64,000 nucleotides of DNA from a virus: the IMG/VR virus record IMGVR_UViG_3300024999_000030, positions 124,001-188,000 of that record; one strand, written 5' to 3'. The notes under the pieces are model-generated. The model did not search any database. It saw only the letters and a program-made list of their open reading frames with translations, and was not told where the DNA came from. Below, piece by piece: positions 1 to 8,143 of the stretch. The position numbers and the translations under genes are program-made. The stretch's first letter is position 1. Each line of letters opens with the position of its first letter.

Positions 1-647
1 GCACCGCTGCTCTTTTAGGTATTAATAAAGCCGCTAGGGTAACTTGCATTAAACCCAGTGGTACCACAAGTTTAGTGTTTGGTTGTTCATCTGGAATTCA
101 TGAATGGCACGATGAATATTATATTAGAAGAATGCGTATTGGTAAAAATGAAGAATTATACAAATATTTAAGTGAACATTGTCCAGATATTTTAGAAGAT
201 GATTTTTTTAAGCCTACTATTCAAGCGGTAATTAGTATTCCACAAAAGGCCCCAGAGGGAGCTATTTTAAGAAAACATAGTGATCCAATTAAACTTTTAG
301 AGCGCGTAAAAAAGTTTTCTCAAGAATGGGTTGTACCTGGACATAACGACGGTGATAACAGACATAATGTTTCGGTTACAGTTAGCTTAAAGGATGATGA
401 GTATCAAATTACTGGCGAGTGGTTATGGAAAAATAGGGACCATTATACTGGTATTACAGTGCTCCCGCTTGATGATCATTCGTATATGCAAATGCCCTTT
501 GAATCATGTACTGAAGAGGTGTATGATAAAATGTTACGTAAAATTAAAGATATTGATTTGTCTAAGGTTGTTGAGATAGACGACCACACCACGTTAACAG
601 AACAGGCGGCATGTGCTGGGGGAGCCTGCACTATTACCAGAGTATAA
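1..647 (+). CDS. nrdJ: Class II (adenosylcobalamin) ribonucleotide reductase, C-terminal part
   Basis: The reading frame is open from the left edge, so the gene is 5'-truncated by the window. It encodes a large-subunit RNR C-terminus: the K-P-S-G-T-T-S substrate-site motif is followed by a conserved SSGIHEWHDEYYIRR stretch typical of B12-dependent ribonucleoside-triphosphate reductases. The last residues hold a Cys pair, C-x4-C, matching the swinging redox cysteines at the end of the monomeric Lactobacillus-type enzyme. It reduces ribonucleotides to deoxyribonucleotides without needing an NrdB subunit. It fits with the dut, dNMP kinase, thyX and dCMP deaminase genes of this window. Confidence 0.93.
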   Translation, partial: TAALLGINKAARVTCIKPSGTTSLVFGCSSGIHEWHDEYYIRRMRIGKNEELYKYLSEHCPDILEDDFFKPTIQAVISIPQKAPEGAILRKHSDPIKLLERVKKFSQEWVVPGHNDGDNRHNVSVTVSLKDDEYQITGEWLWKNRDHYTGITVLPLDDHSYMQMPFESCTEEVYDKMLRKIKDIDLSKVVEIDDHTTLTEQAACAGGACTITRV

Positions 648-676
648 TTGAAAAAAACCTATTTTAGAGTTATATT
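648..676 (+). promoter_or_regulatory. sigma70-type promoter (TTGAAA-17-TATATT)
   Basis: A -35 TTGAAA and a -10 TATATT are separated by exactly 17 bases, immediately after the RNR stop. It would drive the small genes from 694. Confidence 0.75.
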
Positions 677-693
677 TACATAAGGAGAGCAAA

Positions 694-858
694 ATGACGA
701 GAGATCAGGTAAAATGTTCCCATTGCGGTGGAGACACAAAGTTTGTAAGAAAATATGAAACAGTGTATATATTTCAGTGTATTCTTTGTCGTAGAAAAAC
801 TCAAATTATGACTGAAATGATTAGGGAGCCGGAGAAGAAAAAGAATGAGAGGAAATAA
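694..858 (+). CDS. Small zinc-ribbon protein
   Basis: 54 codons starting after an AAGGAGAG ribosome binding site. Two C-x2-C pairs (C8-x2-C11 and C29-x2-C32) form a zinc-ribbon pattern, followed by a Lys/Glu-rich tail. The end overlaps the next start by 14 bases, suggesting coupling. Function unknown. Confidence 0.7.
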   Translation: MTRDQVKCSHCGGDTKFVRKYETVYIFQCILCRRKTQIMTEMIREPEKKKNERK

Positions 859-1369
859 TTCTAGTTTTATTCGTATTGGTGATGCTATTAAATCTTTCGT
901 GATTGTACCAGATACAGAACGGACTTATGTGTCGCATTATGTTAATATTGATGGTAAAAATCAAAAGCGAAATTGTCATTGTAATGCGACTTGTCCATAT
1001 TGCCTCAATGGAACGAGTACTTTTAAGGGAGTTTATGCTATTGCTTTAGCTGAAGGCGGTCAGCTTGGGTTTATTGATCTTAAACCCGGCTTGATTAAAC
1101 AGCTTAGTATAACCGCTGCAAAGGAAGGTGTTTCATTAGGTGTATTTTTAAATAAGCGTCTTTTGGGAGTTAGCAGAGAAATTAAAAATCATTATACTGA
1201 ATATCAAATCAATAGTACGATTTTAACTGATGCCGATCATGACGCTTTGATGCGCTCTATTTATGAGGGTAAAAATAGCGATACAATGATGAAATTAATG
1301 GAAAAATTAGAAACGTTAGTCGTTCCAGGATCGGAGAGAGAAGATGGCGGATTCGACAATCAAAATTAA
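845..1369 (+). CDS. Hypothetical protein with Cys/His cluster
   Basis: 174 residues, family not recognised. Residues near 44-54 hold a C-H-C-x3-C-x2-C cluster that could bind zinc. The rest looks like a mixed alpha/beta globular protein with no membrane segment. It sits between two small overlapping ORFs in the promoter-648 unit. Confidence 0.7.
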   Translation: MRGNNSSFIRIGDAIKSFVIVPDTERTYVSHYVNIDGKNQKRNCHCNATCPYCLNGTSTFKGVYAIALAEGGQLGFIDLKPGLIKQLSITAAKEGVSLGVFLNKRLLGVSREIKNHYTEYQINSTILTDADHDALMRSIYEGKNSDTMMKLMEKLETLVVPGSEREDGGFDNQN

Positions 1370-1523
1370 TTCAAAGGATATTGAAACATTATATAATATT
1401 ATGATTAAGTATCAAGATTTTTTTATAGATTTAGCTAAAATCGGCGGCACAGAGCATGTACATGACTTCAACACGGTAGCTAAAATTATAAATGATATGT
1501 TGGAGCAGGTAGACAGTCATTAA
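1344..1523 (+). CDS. Small hypothetical protein
   Basis: 59 residues, starting inside the end of the 845 gene after a GGAGAGAGAAG ribosome binding site. Predicted largely helical and acidic. It is the last gene before a hairpin terminator. Function unknown. Confidence 0.6.
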   Translation: MADSTIKINSKDIETLYNIMIKYQDFFIDLAKIGGTEHVHDFNTVAKIINDMLEQVDSH

Positions 1524-1543
1524 AAATAATGTTATATTTCTAA

Positions 1544-1572
1544 AGCTGTTCAGAAATGAACAGCTCTTTTCC
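1544..1572 (+). terminator. Rho-independent terminator
   Basis: Stem AGCTGTTC / GAACAGCT (8 bp) with a 6-base loop, followed by CTTTTCC. It closes the 694-1523 unit. Confidence 0.75.
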
Positions 1573-1605
1573 TATTAATAATTGTTAATTTAGCGGAGGT
1601 GTCCT

Positions 1606-1893
1606 ATGGCGTGTGGCGGCTGTGGCGGTTATCGTAAAATTGAAAAACCGGCAGTTCAACAACCGGCGATTTCATCTGTTCCCCAACCTCTTCCACCCCC
1701 ACCCCCTCCTCCAATTTCGGTAACTTCTGTTCCTGGTACACCTACCCCTCCACCAAAACCCAAAACTGTGGTATTGGCTGTTTCATCCACTCCATCTAAA
1801 CCAGTGGACGCACAAGAGGCAGTAACAGACTTGATTAAAAAGAAAAGAGAAGCTCTTTTGGCTCTTAGGCGTAGTCAACAAAGACAATACTAA
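1606..1893 (+). CDS. Proline-rich small protein with Cys-Gly N-terminus
   Basis: 95 residues behind a GGAGGTG ribosome binding site. It begins with two closely spaced Cys in a Gly context, continues with a long proline-rich disordered stretch (about residues 25-58) and ends in a basic helix. Low complexity suggests a flexible linker or virion accessory protein, but no function can be assigned. Confidence 0.65.
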   Translation: MACGGCGGYRKIEKPAVQQPAISSVPQPLPPPPPPPISVTSVPGTPTPPPKPKTVVLAVSSTPSKPVDAQEAVTDLIKKKREALLALRRSQQRQY

Positions 1894-1902
1894 GGAGAAA
1901 AA

Positions 1903-2172
1903 ATGCCAAGTTGTTGTTCTACAGGTTGCTCTTCAGGTTGTAATTCTAATACTTCTGAGTTACTCAAGGTCCCATTTGATGTTTTTGCCTTGACCCCAGA
2001 ATACTTTCAACCTAAACTCTATAATCAAAAACAATTTAATATGTTAAGTGAAACGGGAAAAAAACTATACATAGATAATATTGTGACTTTTAATTCTCTA
2101 TGTCGGGATGCGGAGCGTTTGGATTTATTAATTAATGAAAACGCCCCATGGTCGAATGACACGCAAAGCTGA
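1903..2172 (+). CDS. Small Cys-rich N-terminus protein
   Basis: 89 residues, preceded by AAGGAG. The first 15 residues hold four Cys (CC...C...C) in a Ser/Gly context, echoing the Cys-Gly start of the gene just upstream. The remainder is helical. The two adjacent genes with Cys-rich starts may share a modification or metal-binding role (inference). Confidence 0.6.
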   Translation: MPSCCSTGCSSGCNSNTSELLKVPFDVFALTPEYFQPKLYNQKQFNMLSETGKKLYIDNIVTFNSLCRDAERLDLLINENAPWSNDTQS

Positions 2173-2470
2173 GTTGTTATCAACTCTACAGTTAAGCGGC
2201 GGGAATACCATAGATGTCATTCGTAAGTCTCTCCCCAACTATAAAGTAGGGCAAATTGACCCAGGTGATGCTTCAGAATATAAGATATTTGTCTCATATG
2301 GTCAATCCCCAAAGGAACAGGCTATTACTACAATTCATGAATTAATTCATATCGTGGAATGTATGGTACAAGACGGAACACATTTACACGATCCAAACGA
2401 TTATGATTTGCTCGCTTATTTTATATATAATACCGTAGCTTCAGTGGAGAGCGCGGGAAAGGAGAATTGA
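2135..2470 (+). CDS. Small HExxH-type metalloprotease-like protein
   Basis: About 111 residues. A helix around residues 69-75 contains H-E-L-I-H, the zinc-metallopeptidase signature, followed by an acidic region with H-L-H-D that could supply a third ligand. The size and motif resemble small phage/ImmA-type metallopeptidases, but no substrate is suggested. It overlaps the previous ORF. An ATG at 2156 is an alternative start with less overlap; neither start has a strong ribosome binding site. Confidence 0.6.
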   Translation: MKTPHGRMTRKAELLSTLQLSGGNTIDVIRKSLPNYKVGQIDPGDASEYKIFVSYGQSPKEQAITTIHELIHIVECMVQDGTHLHDPNDYDLLAYFIYNTVASVESAGKEN

Positions 2471-2472
2471 GA

Positions 2473-2724
2473 ATGAAACCTGCCGAAAGAAATTATGTAG
2501 TAAGATTATTTTTCAACAATGGATCTCATGAGCAGGTTAAATATGAGAACCAAACTGAAGCGACGACAGCTTATAATGCCATTACAGCTGCCGTGGAAAA
2601 TAGAAGTTATGTGGGCGAACTTACACTACATGATGGAACTAAATGTAGTTTTAGAGTGGGTCGTTTGGTTTACTGGAAAGTATTTCGTTACACAGAACCT
2701 TCTAAAGAAGAACGCGGAAGATAA
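2473..2724 (+). CDS. Small hypothetical protein
   Basis: 83 residues from the ATG at 2473, preferred over the TTG at 2467 because AAAGGAG lies upstream at good spacing. Predicted beta-rich with a basic end. Last gene before a terminator. Confidence 0.65.
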   Translation: MKPAERNYVVRLFFNNGSHEQVKYENQTEATTAYNAITAAVENRSYVGELTLHDGTKCSFRVGRLVYWKVFRYTEPSKEERGR

Positions 2725-2747
2725 TTAATTTTTATAATTATAGTTCA

Positions 2748-2782
2748 AGAGCCCAGAATCTTTTCTGGGCTTTCTTGATTTT
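2748..2782 (+). terminator. Rho-independent terminator
   Basis: Stem GCCCAGAA / TTCTGGGC with a TCTT loop, followed by TTTCTTGATTTTT. The U-rich tail overlaps the -35 of the next promoter. Confidence 0.85.
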
Positions 2783-2803
2783 TATCAACAATAGTGTTAT
2801 ATT
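2775..2803 (+). promoter_or_regulatory. sigma70-type promoter (TTGATT-17-TATATT)
   Basis: -35 TTGATT at 2775 and -10 TATATT at 2798, 17-base spacer. It starts the 2823 transcript directly behind the terminator. Confidence 0.75.
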
Positions 2804-2822
2804 AATTTTGATTGGGGATGGA

Positions 2823-3119
2823 ATGATTATAAAAGCTTATATTAAAGATGAGCCCTCATATATGAGATATGAGGCTTCGTATAGAATCCCAAGAAAACTA
2901 GTATATGCTTCCAATGTAATTATACTATTTTTGAGAGATGGCGCGTCTAAAATTATAAAATCCAGATTTAAACAACCCGAAGAAAAATTTGTTCCAAACT
3001 CCATTCAAAGAAGATGGTATTTACAGTCTTTGAAAATCAAAGATAGTGATTTAAAGTATCGTATAAATTCTATTTCATTTGGTATATCACAAAAAGATAT
3101 TGACTTTTTTGTGTTTTAA
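2823..3119 (+). CDS. Hypothetical basic protein
   Basis: 98 residues from the ATG at 2823 (GGGGATGGA ribosome binding site); the longer frame starts inside the promoter and is rejected. Rich in Lys, Arg and Ile. No recognised domain. Confidence 0.6.
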   Translation: MIIKAYIKDEPSYMRYEASYRIPRKLVYASNVIILFLRDGASKIIKSRFKQPEEKFVPNSIQRRWYLQSLKIKDSDLKYRINSISFGISQKDIDFFVF

Positions 3120-3128
3120 GATTATATT
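3100..3128 (+). promoter_or_regulatory. sigma70-type promoter (TTGACT-17-TATATT)
   Basis: -35 at 3100-3105 and -10 at 3123-3128, spacer 17. It lies over the end of the 2823 gene and drives the 3169 gene. Confidence 0.75.
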
Positions 3129-3168
3129 AATAATGAGCACAATATGTGCAGATAGGAAGGAGAGAAGG

Positions 3169-3552
3169 ATGAATAAGAGTAAAAATAAGACTAAAACTAG
3201 CTCTACGCCGCCCCATAAGCTGACAGTAAAACAGGATTCTTTGTCGCGTCAGATTGAGAATATTTTGACGTCCAATGTCGGCTGCCGTAGCAATGACGTG
3301 CTGCTTTACACTACTCTACTTAACCGATATTTTGGAGTAGAAATTGCAGATGATCGCCTTATGCTTGATCTCAATGTAGCTAAGGTAGGCGGCTATCCTC
3401 CCCTGGAATCTGTGTCCCGCATTCGTCGGGCCTTCCAGGCTAAGGGCTGGTTCCACTCCACTACTCGCCGCGAGCAGTTTGTTCGGGCAACCAAAGTACG
3501 AAAGGGCTCGATTTCTAAGGTCGCTCTCAAGCGCCTCAGTAAGTCGAAGTAA
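3169..3552 (+). CDS. Small basic phage protein with Arg-rich helix
   Basis: 127 residues from the ATG at 3169, which has AAGGAGAGAAGG upstream. A Lys/Ser-rich disordered N-terminus is followed by a helical domain. The segment around P-L-E-S-V-S-R-I-R-R resembles a recurrent motif of small phage DNA-associated proteins. Codon use is more GC-rich than its neighbours, which suggests high expression or a different origin. Confidence 0.6.
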   Translation: MNKSKNKTKTSSTPPHKLTVKQDSLSRQIENILTSNVGCRSNDVLLYTTLLNRYFGVEIADDRLMLDLNVAKVGGYPPLESVSRIRRAFQAKGWFHSTTRREQFVRATKVRKGSISKVALKRLSKSK

Positions 3553-3566
3553 TGGGAGGTGATATT

Positions 3567-3821
3567 ATGAGCGCTGACGTCAAGGTTGCGGAGATTCGGG
3601 GCCTTAAGGTTAAGAAGGTTCTGACCTCAAAGAAAAAGTTGGAAATTACGTTTGAAGGCAAGGTGGACGAAGTAAGTGCAGTGGGAAAGACAATCGACGA
3701 GGCCGTAAGAGAGGCCAACAAGGCGTCTATGATGGAGCTTTGTACATCTATCAGTGTCTCGGTTATGCCAGATTCTGGAGAGACTGACGAAGAGAACGAT
3801 GGCGGAAAGAAAAGCAAGTAA
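3567..3821 (+). CDS. Small hypothetical protein
   Basis: 84 residues from the ATG at 3567 with GGGAGGTGA seven bases upstream; the in-frame ATG at 3552 overlaps the previous stop and lies before the ribosome binding site. Beta/alpha core with a charged Glu/Lys tail. Shares the GC-rich codon use of 3169. Confidence 0.65.
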   Translation: MSADVKVAEIRGLKVKKVLTSKKKLEITFEGKVDEVSAVGKTIDEAVREANKASMMELCTSISVSVMPDSGETDEENDGGKKSK

Positions 3822-3841
3822 AGCCACGTAGGTTGTCTAAG

Positions 3842-3875
3842 CCGCCCTCTCCTCCCCGGGGAGGGCGGTATTTTT
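3842..3875 (+). terminator. Rho-independent terminator
   Basis: GC-rich stem CCGCCCTC / GAGGGCGG followed by TATTTTTAT. It ends the 3169-3821 unit. Confidence 0.85.
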
Positions 3876-3889
3876 ATTATGGAGGATTC

Positions 3890-4435
3890 ATGAAACTTAA
3901 TTATGTACAATGCCGTCCCTATGACGGTTATTTTGATGTGGGTAAACCTAAAGGCGATGCGGCGGTAGACCTAAGAGCTTTAGAGGTTCAAGCCTTAGAT
4001 ATGCGAGGTTGTTTGCCAATTATAAGTAAAATGGGGGTCCAAACTGGTGATTGGGGGCAACTAGATACAGAATATATTTTTGGACATGAAGATTATGGGC
4101 ATGTGTGGGAGCTTCGCCCCCATACCATGCATAAAATTTATACTGGCGTAAGGATTCACTTGGGAGATGGATATGAAGGTAAAATTTGTTTACGTTCTTC
4201 TAGTGGACTGCTTGGGCTTGTGATGCCTAATGCCCCTGCTTTAATTGATAGTCACTATGTTGGGGAACTTATTGTCCCAATATTAAACCCAATGTCATAT
4301 AGTATTTATATTGCTCCTGGTTCAAGATTTGCTCAATTGAGTGCATTGACTTTTGAACCAACGGAACCTATATTGGTTATGGAACTAGCAGAAACAGAGC
4401 GAGGCAGTAAGGGCTTTGGTTCTACAGGCGCTTAG
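3890..4435 (+). CDS. dut: dUTPase
   Basis: 181 residues from the ATG at 3890 (GGAGG upstream), after the terminator. All five trimeric dUTPase motifs can be seen: motif 1 around D-A-A-V-D-L-R-A (23-30), motif 2 RSSSG (102-106), motif 3 around L-I-D-S-H-Y-V-G-E (118-126), motif 4 GSRFAQL (144-150) and motif 5 RGSKGFGSTG (171-180). The spacing between motifs 1 and 2 is longer than in cellular enzymes. It hydrolyses dUTP to dUMP, the ThyX substrate, and keeps uracil out of DNA. Confidence 0.92.
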   Translation: MKLNYVQCRPYDGYFDVGKPKGDAAVDLRALEVQALDMRGCLPIISKMGVQTGDWGQLDTEYIFGHEDYGHVWELRPHTMHKIYTGVRIHLGDGYEGKICLRSSSGLLGLVMPNAPALIDSHYVGELIVPILNPMSYSIYIAPGSRFAQLSALTFEPTEPILVMELAETERGSKGFGSTGA

Positions 4436-4451
4436 AAAGAGAAGGTGATGA

Positions 4452-5771
4452 GTGGCAACAATCAACGTGATTAAGCTAAAAAATAAGCCAGTAGTAATTC
4501 ATTATCGAGCATTTGAAAAATGTTTTAGGATGCAATATGTTTTACCTTACGCTGGAGCTGCTCATGAAAAAATTCCCGGGCTTGCCCATGCAACTGAACA
4601 TATGTTGGTTTTCAATAAACTAGGAAATCATAATATAGCCAATGAAGCCGCAGCTACATTTGGAGTCAACATCAATGCCTTCACCGGTTTTGCAATGGCT
4701 GGTTTAGACGCATCTGGTGTCGTTTCCACTAAAGCTTTAGACGAAGTGGCTAGACAATGGTCCGCTCAACTTGTTAGTGAAAATTATACACAAGAAAATT
4801 GGAATTGTGAAAAAGAAATTATTAGAGCCGAAGCTCTTGATGCTGATAACACTGCGGCTTTTATTGATGTTTTTATGAGGGCTGTTACCCGAACCTCTCC
4901 AAGATACAAACAAGGTGTTATGATTGGTACTGATTTTTTGGATGGTATTTCAGTAGCCGATCTTCGTAAGGCTCATCAAAATTGGAACACCTGGGGAGAC
5001 CAAAGTTTCGTTCTTATTGTTGGCGATTTGTGTCCAGAGGATATTAATCGCTTTATGACGAAAATGGATTTTGGTAATTATAATGCCTCCCTTAAAGTTA
5101 AATTAGATAAAAGCAGACCCAAAGCTTACGATCAAAAAATGTCTACATGGTCATTAGCTAATTATACCTTATCTGGTATAGAGGCAAGACGATATCACTT
5201 TATGGAGGCCTCTGGTCCTTTGCTTGGGACGCAAGCGTGGTACGATATGTTGGCCATCGGTGGTCTCTTTTTCACTGGTGGTAATTCCAAAGCTCATAAG
5301 GTACTACGTGGAGACCATGGTATTTGTTATGACTGTGGTGGTTTAATTTCTCGGGTAGATGGTGGGGTAGTATTGGGTATTGAATATGCCATGGAAAAAA
5401 AGCTTACCACTGGCCCCAAAGATCATGAGTTGTTATCGAAAATTGTAAAACAAGCCGCTTCGGATGTAACTCCAGAAGCAGTAAAAATGATAGCCATGAA
5501 TATGAAAACTAATTATTGTTTAATTCACAATAGTATTGAAGATTTAGTTGACGCGTTGGGAGATGAATTAACTATCATGTCCTATGAAACAACCCTAGCT
5601 GAATTTCAAAAAAATGCAAAACTTTTGACGCTTGATAATAGATTAGCAATGTTGGATAATCTTAATGTTGGTAGGTTACAACACCTTGCTAATAGATTTT
5701 CTAAGAGTAAATATACTGTGCATTATTTTACAGAAAAATGTGAGCACATTAAGAAGGGAAAAAAGAAATGA
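4452..5771 (+). CDS. M16-family zinc metallopeptidase
   Basis: 439 residues with a GTG start behind AGAAGGTGA. It shows the inverted zinc motif H46-x2-E49-H50 followed by exactly 76 residues and Glu127 (R-A-E), which is the M16 (pitrilysin/insulinase/processing peptidase) signature H-x-x-E-H-x76-E. Its length fits one two-domain half of the clamshell, so an active enzyme would probably dimerise, as MPP/PqqF-like half-enzymes do. Its end overlaps the dNMP kinase start (ATGA). Substrate unknown; proteolysis of a host or virion protein is possible (inference). Confidence 0.88.
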   Translation: MATINVIKLKNKPVVIHYRAFEKCFRMQYVLPYAGAAHEKIPGLAHATEHMLVFNKLGNHNIANEAAATFGVNINAFTGFAMAGLDASGVVSTKALDEVARQWSAQLVSENYTQENWNCEKEIIRAEALDADNTAAFIDVFMRAVTRTSPRYKQGVMIGTDFLDGISVADLRKAHQNWNTWGDQSFVLIVGDLCPEDINRFMTKMDFGNYNASLKVKLDKSRPKAYDQKMSTWSLANYTLSGIEARRYHFMEASGPLLGTQAWYDMLAIGGLFFTGGNSKAHKVLRGDHGICYDCGGLISRVDGGVVLGIEYAMEKKLTTGPKDHELLSKIVKQAASDVTPEAVKMIAMNMKTNYCLIHNSIEDLVDALGDELTIMSYETTLAEFQKNAKLLTLDNRLAMLDNLNVGRLQHLANRFSKSKYTVHYFTEKCEHIKKGKKK

Positions 5772-6412
5772 AAATTATAGGAATTTCTGGAAAGGCAAGA
5801 AGCGGTAAAGACACTACTGCTAATTTTTTGAGAGATAAATATGGTTTTTCAGTGATTCATTTTGCTGACATTCTTTATGCGGAAACACAGGAAATTTATA
5901 AATATTGCACATTAGTGGTTGGCGACAATGCCGAATATACTGGTGTTAAATTAGAAAATGGAATTGTCGTACCGTTACCCTCATCTTTCCCGCCCTCTCT
6001 TTTAAGAGATGGAATGAAGGAAAAAAATGGTAATTTTTTACAATGGTGGGGAACTATTCGACGTAATTATTTTAAAAAAGACTATTGGGTTGAACGTGTT
6101 GAAGATACTTTAGCTAATTTTGAAGCCAATGGAATAAAAAATGTTGTTGTAGCTGATGTGAGACTTCTGAATGAAGCTAATTTTATTAAGGGTGTCAGGG
6201 GAAAATTATTGAGAACGATAAGGTATAATGCAGACGGAAGTCCATTTATTGATCCCAATCGTGATCCTAAACATGAATCAGAAATTGAATTAGATGATTA
6301 TCCTGATTTTGATGCTATTCTAATTAACTTACATGATATTCAATTTCTCTGCGATAGTGCCGAGGAATTGTTATTTAAAATTTTTCCAGATATAACATGT
6401 AACTTATCCTAA
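5768..6412 (+). CDS. Deoxynucleoside monophosphate kinase-like P-loop protein
   Basis: 214 residues. A Walker A loop, GKARSGKDT, sits at about residues 8-16 in an N-terminal beta-loop-helix. The layout and length resemble phage dNMP kinases (T4 gp1 type), which phosphorylate dNMPs to dNDPs. A later V-V-A-D-V-R strand fits the NMP-kinase core. Translationally coupled to the M16 gene by an ATGA overlap. Confidence 0.8.
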   Translation: MKIIGISGKARSGKDTTANFLRDKYGFSVIHFADILYAETQEIYKYCTLVVGDNAEYTGVKLENGIVVPLPSSFPPSLLRDGMKEKNGNFLQWWGTIRRNYFKKDYWVERVEDTLANFEANGIKNVVVADVRLLNEANFIKGVRGKLLRTIRYNADGSPFIDPNRDPKHESEIELDDYPDFDAILINLHDIQFLCDSAEELLFKIFPDITCNLS

Positions 6413-6421
6413 GGAGAAAAT

Positions 6422-8083
6422 ATGAGTACGCCCAAGAAAGTATATCTTAAAGAAGAAGCTCAGCGACTTTTAAGTAAAGGGGTAAATACAATTACAGATG
6501 TGGTGGCCTGCACTTTAGGTGCTCAAGGCCGAGTTGTAACTATTGACCGTGGCCGTTATGGTACTACCGTTACAAAAGATGGGGTCACTGTCGCCAATGA
6601 AACTATTTTGGAAGATCCAGCTGAAAATATCGGCGCCGACATGATAAGAACCGCCGCTAATACAACAAATGACACCGCTGGAGACGGGACCACCACCGCA
6701 GCAGTCTTAACTAGAGAAATCTATAATGAGGGTCGAAGGGCCATGGCAGTAGGTGTAAACATTGCCGAATTAAGACGTGGCATTAACGCCAGTAAGGATG
6801 TTGCTGTTTCAGAATTAAAACGTTTAGCTACTTCCGTGAAAGATGGTGATATTCAAAAAATTGCCACTATTTCTGCTAACAATGACGATATCACTGGGGC
6901 TATTATTGCAGAAGCAATTAACAGGGTTAATAACGGTGTAGTAACGGTTGAGTTATCTCAGACAGCTGAGACTTATTATTCTTTAACAGAGGGCTTCCAA
7001 TTTGACAAAGGATTACCAACACCATATTTTGTAACTGATCAAATTAGAAATATTACTGAGTTTGAAGATGCATATATTCTCATTACTATGCATAAATTGA
7101 TGGCCGCTGAACCATTGGTCAATTTATTGAATGAAGTTAGTAAATCTAAAAAACCTCTTTTAATTATTGCCGATGGCTTTAGTAATGAAGTTCTTCAAAC
7201 GCTTGTCTATAATAAAATGAAGGGCGCCGTACAAGTTGCCGCTGTAAGCACCCCAGGCTATGGTGAGGCTAAAATTCAACTTTGTGAAGATATGGCAGCT
7301 TTAACTGGAGCACAATTTGTAGACCCAGAGGTAACTAATATTAATGATGTTTCTTTGGCATATTGTGGTCAAGCTAAAAAAATCATTTGTACTAAATTTA
7401 GCACCACGATTATGGGTGGGGGCGGAAACAAAGAAGTAGTGGATCAACGTATGGATAGAATTAAATATGCGTTGGCTCAAGAGCATTTGGCTCCCTTTGA
7501 AATTGATCAACTTAGAGATAGATTAAGTAGATTGCAGGGCGCCGTTGCGGTTATTCATGTTGGTGGTCTTAACGAAGAAGAAGCGAATGAAGCTAAAGAT
7601 AGAGTGGAAGATGCTGTTCATGCCACTCAATCTGCTATGGAAGAGGGTATCCTTCCAGGTGGTGGTCTTGCTTTCCTATATGCTTCCAAGGCAGTGGAAA
7701 CGGCAATGGAAAATCAAGCACATAAAGATGCTAAAATTGGATTTGATATTATTCGGAAGGCTTTAAAGGCCCCATCGCGTCAAATTGCAGCAAATGCTGG
7801 CTTAGACCCAGCGACAGAAGCGGTCACTAAAGCACTAGAGGCTTATCCCCAGCAATATGGTTATGGTTTTAATGCTGCTACGGAACAATATTCTAATTTA
7901 ATAGATGATGGGGTAATTGACCCAGCAAAAGTGAGTAGAGCAGCTCTAGAAAATGCCGTATCTGTTGCCCTGCTTATGCTTACCACGGACGCTCTCCTTG
8001 TAGAAACTGCATTTAGAGAAGACGATCCTAGAGTGGATAAAGTGGCTCGCCCAAGGGTTATGATGCAAAAACACAATCAATAA
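6422..8083 (+). CDS. groL: GroEL-type chaperonin (phage-encoded)
   Basis: 553 residues, full length, with AAGGAGAAA upstream. Diagnostic group I elements are present: the N-terminal DGVTVA segment, the ATP-site loop GDGTTTAAVLTR, and the late GGGLAFLYA segment equivalent to the GGG nucleotide-contact motif. The usual Gly-Met-rich C-terminal tail is absent; the protein ends in a short basic stretch. No GroES-like partner was found in this window, so it either works alone or borrows the host co-chaperonin. Likely folds phage proteins. Confidence 0.95.
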   Translation: MSTPKKVYLKEEAQRLLSKGVNTITDVVACTLGAQGRVVTIDRGRYGTTVTKDGVTVANETILEDPAENIGADMIRTAANTTNDTAGDGTTTAAVLTREIYNEGRRAMAVGVNIAELRRGINASKDVAVSELKRLATSVKDGDIQKIATISANNDDITGAIIAEAINRVNNGVVTVELSQTAETYYSLTEGFQFDKGLPTPYFVTDQIRNITEFEDAYILITMHKLMAAEPLVNLLNEVSKSKKPLLIIADGFSNEVLQTLVYNKMKGAVQVAAVSTPGYGEAKIQLCEDMAALTGAQFVDPEVTNINDVSLAYCGQAKKIICTKFSTTIMGGGGNKEVVDQRMDRIKYALAQEHLAPFEIDQLRDRLSRLQGAVAVIHVGGLNEEEANEAKDRVEDAVHATQSAMEEGILPGGGLAFLYASKAVETAMENQAHKDAKIGFDIIRKALKAPSRQIAANAGLDPATEAVTKALEAYPQQYGYGFNAATEQYSNLIDDGVIDPAKVSRAALENAVSVALLMLTTDALLVETAFREDDPRVDKVARPRVMMQKHNQ

Positions 8084-8143
8084 TTGGGCACACCTATTAA
8101 TAAAACAAATTTAAAGTAGCATTTTAAAAAGAGAGGTACGCCC

